Below are positions 60,431-64,000 of a DNA stretch of 64,000 bases, piece by piece. The stretch is from Micromonospora_I sp040659735 (GTDB lineage: Bacteria; Actinomycetota; Actinomycetes; Mycobacteriales; Micromonosporaceae): the NCBI RefSeq assembly GCF_040659735.1, contig NZ_JBFANZ010000013.1, forward strand, positions 62,001 to 126,000, written 5' to 3'. Both the position numbers and the translations under genes were made by a program. Below the pieces are notes generated by a model. It searched no databases and had not been told where the DNA came from. It was given only the letters and a program-made list of their open reading frames with translations. Within the stretch, counting starts at the first letter, position 1. Each line of letters begins with the position of its first letter.

Positions 60431-60764
60431 GTTCCTACCTCCGTCGGTTCCGCTGCTCCGCGGGTTGGTACGGGCCGGACGGCGGAGAAGTTCGATGCCG
60501 GGGCGGGTGGTGCGGGTGGGCGAGCGCCCGCGGCCGCGGGCCGGCCCCACCACGCCGTTGATCATGACCTTTGTCGTACGCGAACGCGGGCGCGGAAATC
60601 TCATGATCGTGGGCGAGATCATGGCGCGGTTGTGCCAAACCATATTGGTATGTGTGCATTCACGTGTCAGAAACCCGATTGCATTCCGCTTACCCACTGC
60701 AACGTCGCGGATACAGCGGTATCGTGTCGCTCGATTGACCGACACGGAGGGTCACATCGAGCTC
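60431..60764. other. Divergent intergenic region upstream of gnd
   Basis: No gene supported in 334 bp. The right part (60620-60720) is the least GC-rich stretch nearby, with TTGTGCCAAACCATATTGGT and CATTCACGTGTCAGAAACCC, and should hold the promoter of the secreted-protein gene. A TCATGATC...GAGATCATG near-inverted repeat lies at 60600-60624. No ribosome site stands close to ATG 60765; the GGAGGG at 60745-60750 is rather far. Confidence 0.5.
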
Positions 60765-61979
60765 ATGCATTGTGTGATGTCAGTGGAGCGGCCAACGGCG
60801 GGGTCGACCGAGCATGGACACCCCGGTGAGCGGCTGGTCGCGCTGGCGCTGCGCATCGCGCTGATCGCCGGTGCCGCTGCGGCGGCATGCCTGGCGCTCG
60901 CCCTGTTCGACCGCCCGGCGTACGCCGGAGAACGCCCGGCCATGCCGGGCCTGGTTGACGGCGTGATCGACGTCGTGGCCGCGGTGCCGCGGTCGCTGGC
61001 CGGCCCGGGACCGTCGGCCGGCGACCGTACCGGACCGGCGGGCGGCCGGTTGTCCGCGCGCCCGGCGGAGGGGACGCCTCCGCGGACGCCCGGTGCCGCC
61101 GCCCCCCACCCCGTCACGGGCGCGGCGCCCATGCCCATCCGTCGGGCCGCGACCGCCGGCGCTCCTCGCGGCGGCGAGGTTCGCCGGACATCCGACCCCG
61201 GCAAGGCCGCGGCACGCATCCCCGGCGCACCGGGGCCGGCGCGCGGACCGGGCGCTCACGGTGCCCCGGCACGCACGACGACCCCGGAGAGATCGGGGCT
61301 CGGTGCGGTCGTGAGCGGGCTGACCGGCACGGTTGGCCGTACGGTCGAGGGCACCACGAACGGGCTCGTCGAGGCGCTCCCGTTACCGGCGGCCGTGACA
61401 GGCCCGATCCTGGTCGACGTTCCCGGCGCCGTCATCGACGTGGTCGACGCGGTCGTCGACCTCGGACTCGACACCACCGAGGTGCTGATCCCGCCGAGCG
61501 TCACCGCGCCGTTGCCACCCCACCGTGTCGACCCCGTGTCGCCAACGCCGACGCAGCCGGTGACGGGCACGCCGTCGCCGGTCGGCGGGTCCACACCGGT
61601 CGCCCCGATCCGCACGCGGCCTTCGCCCGCGCCGCTCCAGGCGGACGGTGGCGGTAGGGGCGCCCCGCCGAGGCCGGCGTCGTGCGCCCTGGCCTGCGTC
61701 GGTCGTGCCGACCCTGCGGCGCACCGCGCCGTTCGTGCTTCCGCGTTGGACGCTGCGACCGCAGATGATCTGCCCGTGCCGAGGCCGCCCGTGTCCGCGC
61801 CCTTCGGCCAGGGGCTTGGTGGAGTTGTCAACGGCGCGGGCCATGCCGGGGTCGGTCACTTCCCCGCCCTGGCCGCCGCGGTGTCCTGGCGGACCGATTC
61901 CGTGCTGCTCTTCACCAGCCCGCCCGCGGACGCGGTCCGTGGTGGCCGGTCGCCCGCCGTCCCGGCTCTGCCCGGCTGA
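60765..61979 (+). CDS. Exported low-complexity protein of unknown function
   Basis: A 404-residue protein with a signal peptide (ALRIALIAGAAAAACLALAL, cut likely after RPAYA). The rest alternates Pro/Ala/Gly/Arg-rich stretches with two related Val-rich helices: LVDGVIDVVAAVPRSLAG and VDVPGAVIDVVDAVVDLGLD. No enzyme domain and no membrane anchor at the C-terminus. The start could be ATG 60765, GTG 60774 or ATG 60777. It stands before two regulator genes on the same strand. Function not recognised. Confidence 0.6.
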   Translation: MHCVMSVERPTAGSTEHGHPGERLVALALRIALIAGAAAAACLALALFDRPAYAGERPAMPGLVDGVIDVVAAVPRSLAGPGPSAGDRTGPAGGRLSARPAEGTPPRTPGAAAPHPVTGAAPMPIRRAATAGAPRGGEVRRTSDPGKAAARIPGAPGPARGPGAHGAPARTTTPERSGLGAVVSGLTGTVGRTVEGTTNGLVEALPLPAAVTGPILVDVPGAVIDVVDAVVDLGLDTTEVLIPPSVTAPLPPHRVDPVSPTPTQPVTGTPSPVGGSTPVAPIRTRPSPAPLQADGGGRGAPPRPASCALACVGRADPAAHRAVRASALDAATADDLPVPRPPVSAPFGQGLGGVVNGAGHAGVGHFPALAAAVSWRTDSVLLFTSPPADAVRGGRSPAVPALPG

Positions 61980-62187
61980 CCGTGTCGGGCGGCCCCGTGC
62001 CGGCCGCTCTCCGTCTCCGCCACGTTTGACTGGCGGAACCTTCCCGTCGTCACCCACGGCACTCACACGCCGCCACCGCGGCGGATCACCCGGCCGACGA
62101 CGCCGTACTCAGTCCTTGTGATCGGCCCCGGCCACCTGCCGGGCGCCGACGGTGACGCCAATCTGTGTACCGAGATCGGAGACGCTG

Positions 62188-62793
62188 GTGATCCGCATCA
62201 TGATCGTCGAGGAGATGGGCCTGCTGCGGGGCGCGCTGCGCGCCGTGCTGTCGAGCGAGGACGACCTGGAGGTAATCGCCGACCTCTCGGAGGGCGGTGA
62301 CGTGCCGGCGATGGCGGCGCGGAACCGGCCCGACGTGGTGCTGGTCGACCTCGAGTTGGCAGGGACGGACATGCTGGCGGTGCTGCGGCGGCTCACGTTG
62401 GAGGTCCCGGGCTGCGCGGTGCTGGGATTGAGTCGGCAATGCAGCCCGGAGGCGTTGCAGGAGGCGCTCCAGGCCGGAGTACGGGGATTCATCGGCAAGG
62501 ACGTGCCGCCGGCGGAACTGGCCCGGCTGGTGCGGGCGGTGGCGCGGGGCGAACGTGTCGTCGACCCGGTCGCCGCGGTCGCGGCGCTGACTCCCACGGC
62601 CGGCCCGCTCACCGGGCGCGAGCGGGAAGTGCTGCGGGCGGCGGCGAAGGGACTGCCGTCGAAGGAGATCGCCCGGGCACTGTATCTCGCGCACGGCACG
62701 GTGCGTAACCATTTGTCGGTCATTTTGCGAAAGACCGGGACGCGTAACCGACTGGAGGCGATTCGCCGTGCGCAGCAGGAGGGTTGGATGTAA
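62188..62793 (+). CDS. NarL/LuxR-type response regulator
   Basis: A 201-residue regulator. The receiver half has IRIMIVEEMGLLRGALRAVL and RPDVVLVDLELAGTDMLAVL, with the phosphoacceptor Asp in LVDLEL and acidic EE near the start in place of DD. The C-terminal LuxR helix-turn-helix has LTGREREVLRAAAKGLPSKE and HGTVRNHLSVILRKTGTRNR. No histidine kinase is next to it. GTG 62188 was chosen because it puts the first strand right at the N-terminus. Confidence 0.9.
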   Translation: MIRIMIVEEMGLLRGALRAVLSSEDDLEVIADLSEGGDVPAMAARNRPDVVLVDLELAGTDMLAVLRRLTLEVPGCAVLGLSRQCSPEALQEALQAGVRGFIGKDVPPAELARLVRAVARGERVVDPVAAVAALTPTAGPLTGREREVLRAAAKGLPSKEIARALYLAHGTVRNHLSVILRKTGTRNRLEAIRRAQQEGWM

Positions 62794-62927
62794 TGCCTGG
62801 TGAACGGGGTCGGTAGCGTCCGTGTCAGGCCCGTTCTGGCATGCCATTCACCGGGCGGGTAGGGGAACTCTGTGTTTGAATATCTACATTTAGTGATCTT
62901 CCACGGCGATGGCGTCCAGGGGGACAT

Positions 62928-63536
62928 GTGATCCGAACTCTGCTGGCCCTCGACGGCGCACTGGTGCGCGGCGCGCTCGCGTTCGTGCTCGGCAAGCAAC
63001 ACGACATCGACGTGGTGGCCGAACTGGACGGCAGCGAGCAGATCGCGCCGGCGATCCACTCTGTGCGGCCGGATGTCGCCGTCGTCGACCTCGAGCTCTA
63101 CGGTCCGGCGGGGCCGACCCATTGCGCCACCCACGACCAGCAACGCTGTCCGGTGCTCATGCTCGTCGACCCACGGCGCACCGGTGCGCTCAGCGAGGTT
63201 CTCCGCGTTCACACGCACGCGCAGACGGTCGGGTTCCTCGGCAACCACGTCGCCCCGCAGCGTGTGGTCGACGGGGTGCGCCGGCTCTCCCGCGGCGAAC
63301 CGGTGGTCGATGGGGAACTTGTCGTCGCCGCCCTCAACAAGGAGAACCCGCTGACCGCGCGGGAGGTCGAGGTTCTGCAGGTGGCTGCCGAAGGCCTGCC
63401 GGTGCGGGAGATCGCGGTCAAGCTCTCGCTCGCCCCCGGCACGGTCCGCAACCACCTCTCCCGGATTGCCGCGAAGGCGGGCGCCCGCACCCGGATCGAG
63501 GCGGTACGGATCGCACGGGAAGCCGGCTGGATCTAG
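62928..63536 (+). CDS. NarL/LuxR-type regulator with degenerate receiver
   Basis: A 202-residue paralogue of the gene before it, 134 bp downstream. The receiver begins IRTLLALDGALVRGALAFVL, where the usual acidic pair is reduced to a single Asp, but the site Asp in VAVVDLELYG is kept. The HTH is LTAREVEVLQVAAEGLPVRE and PGTVRNHLSRIAAKAGARTR. Such atypical receivers may work without phosphorylation. No kinase gene is present. GTG 62928. It converges with an ABC exporter gene. Confidence 0.88.
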   Translation: MIRTLLALDGALVRGALAFVLGKQHDIDVVAELDGSEQIAPAIHSVRPDVAVVDLELYGPAGPTHCATHDQQRCPVLMLVDPRRTGALSEVLRVHTHAQTVGFLGNHVAPQRVVDGVRRLSRGEPVVDGELVVAALNKENPLTAREVEVLQVAAEGLPVREIAVKLSLAPGTVRNHLSRIAAKAGARTRIEAVRIAREAGWI

Positions 63537-63562
63537 TTGGACCGTCATGCGTGCCGGTGCCG

Positions 63563-64000
63563 TCAGGACTGACGGACCGGGGCCAGTGCGGGTCCCGAAT
63601 GTCCGGCCGACGTCTCCTGCCAGTGTCCGAGCAGGTCACGGTAGGCGGCCGACCGGGCGAGAAGCTCATCGTGCGCGCCGAGCATCGGCCGTCCGCCGTC
63701 GAGGATCAGCACCCGCCGGGCGCGCAGCGCCGAGCTGATCCGATGGGCGATCACGACGAGCGTTCCCGGCCGCGCCGCGAACGCCGCCTCCACCCGGGCC
63801 TCCGTCGACGGGTCCAGATGGCAGGTGGCCTCATCCAGGATGATCAGGGGTGCGGCGGAGACGTACGCTCGCACCGCCGCGATGAGCTGCCGTTCCCCGG
63901 CAGAGAGTCCGGCCGGGTCAACGGGCGCGGAGATGCCGCCCAGTCGTCGCACCAGTGGCCGCAGCCCCAGCGCGTCGACCGCGGCGTCGAGTTCCGCGTC
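63563..64000 (-). CDS. ABC exporter ATPase domain (5' part outside window)
   Basis: The last 145 residues of an ABC transporter. Visible are the signature variant GLSAGERQLIAAVRAYVSAA (LSAGE in place of LSGGQ), Walker B LIILDEATCHLDPSTEARVE, the H-loop GTLVVIAHRISSALRARRVL and a C-terminal AAYRDLLGHW. LSAGERQ with DEATCHLD is what I know from exporters of class III lanthipeptide (RamB/AmfA-like) clusters. That link is a memory-based inference. The reading frame is open to base 64000, so Walker A and any membrane domain lie beyond. Confidence 0.85.
   Translation of the reverse strand, partial: DAELDAAVDALGLRPLVRRLGGISAPVDPAGLSAGERQLIAAVRAYVSAAPLIILDEATCHLDPSTEARVEAAFAARPGTLVVIAHRISSALRARRVLILDGGRPMLGAHDELLARSAAYRDLLGHWQETSAGHSGPALAPVRQS

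Overview
The window is high-GC actinobacterial DNA: many GTG and TTG starts, 4-bp ATGA/GTGA overlaps, strong GC bias at third codon positions. An intact conservon, an ergothioneine cluster, a fragment of a proteasomal-ATPase (ARC/Mpa) gene and a 64-bp tandem repeat fit a filamentous actinomycete, most likely of the Micromonosporaceae. The family is an inference from gene content. No rRNA, tRNA or CRISPR array was seen, and one run of 99 N (58493-58591) marks an assembly gap.

Layout. 1-2.8 kb: DinB-like, GNAT and YjbR-like genes, an SRPBCC remnant, and a Clp-N/HTH gene behind a symmetric operator-promoter. 2.9-27.0 kb: a large choline/glycine-betaine catabolic locus. On the minus strand lie soxBDAG, a betaine ABC transporter, betB, betA, a Rieske ferredoxin and an FAD ferredoxin reductase. 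On the plus strand lie an IclR regulator, glyA, purU, dimethylglycine oxidase, monomeric sarcosine oxidase, a Rieske betaine monooxygenase and sdaA. Together they can take up betaine, oxidise choline to betaine, remove three methyl groups to give glycine, convert glycine to serine with methylene-THF, and deaminate serine to pyruvate; PurU can recycle excess formyl-THF. Three promoters in the locus share one architecture, TTGAC-N17-CAYGCT followed at once by GTTGCG-type repeats 19 bp apart, which suggests one regulon of the resident IclR protein.

27.0-33.2 kb is an accessory island: a stand-alone GntR winged helix, tiny overlapping genes, a CoiA-like nuclease, a tyrosine recombinase, a two-helix membrane peptide, a NUDIX hydrolase and an endonuclease-VII-like nuclease. 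33.2-37.2 kb is a four-gene ABC importer of unknown substrate. 38.0-43.0 kb is a conservon (cvnABCD) followed by an orphan second betaine-binding lipoprotein. 43.2-45.9 kb holds a GT39-like membrane protein and a lipid kinase. 46.1-50.4 kb is egtABCD without egtE.

50.5-58.3 kb holds an FKBP isomerase, a secreted M36 metalloprotease with a clear terminator, a TPR-like/GGDEF diguanylate cyclase, a MazF-type toxin-antitoxin pair and a sulfite-oxidase-like/ferredoxin-reductase pair. 58.3-64 kb holds the 64-bp tandem array with its gap, a DUF6510 protein, gnd, a secreted low-complexity protein, two orphan NarL-type regulators and the 3' end of an ABC exporter resembling those of class III lanthipeptide clusters.
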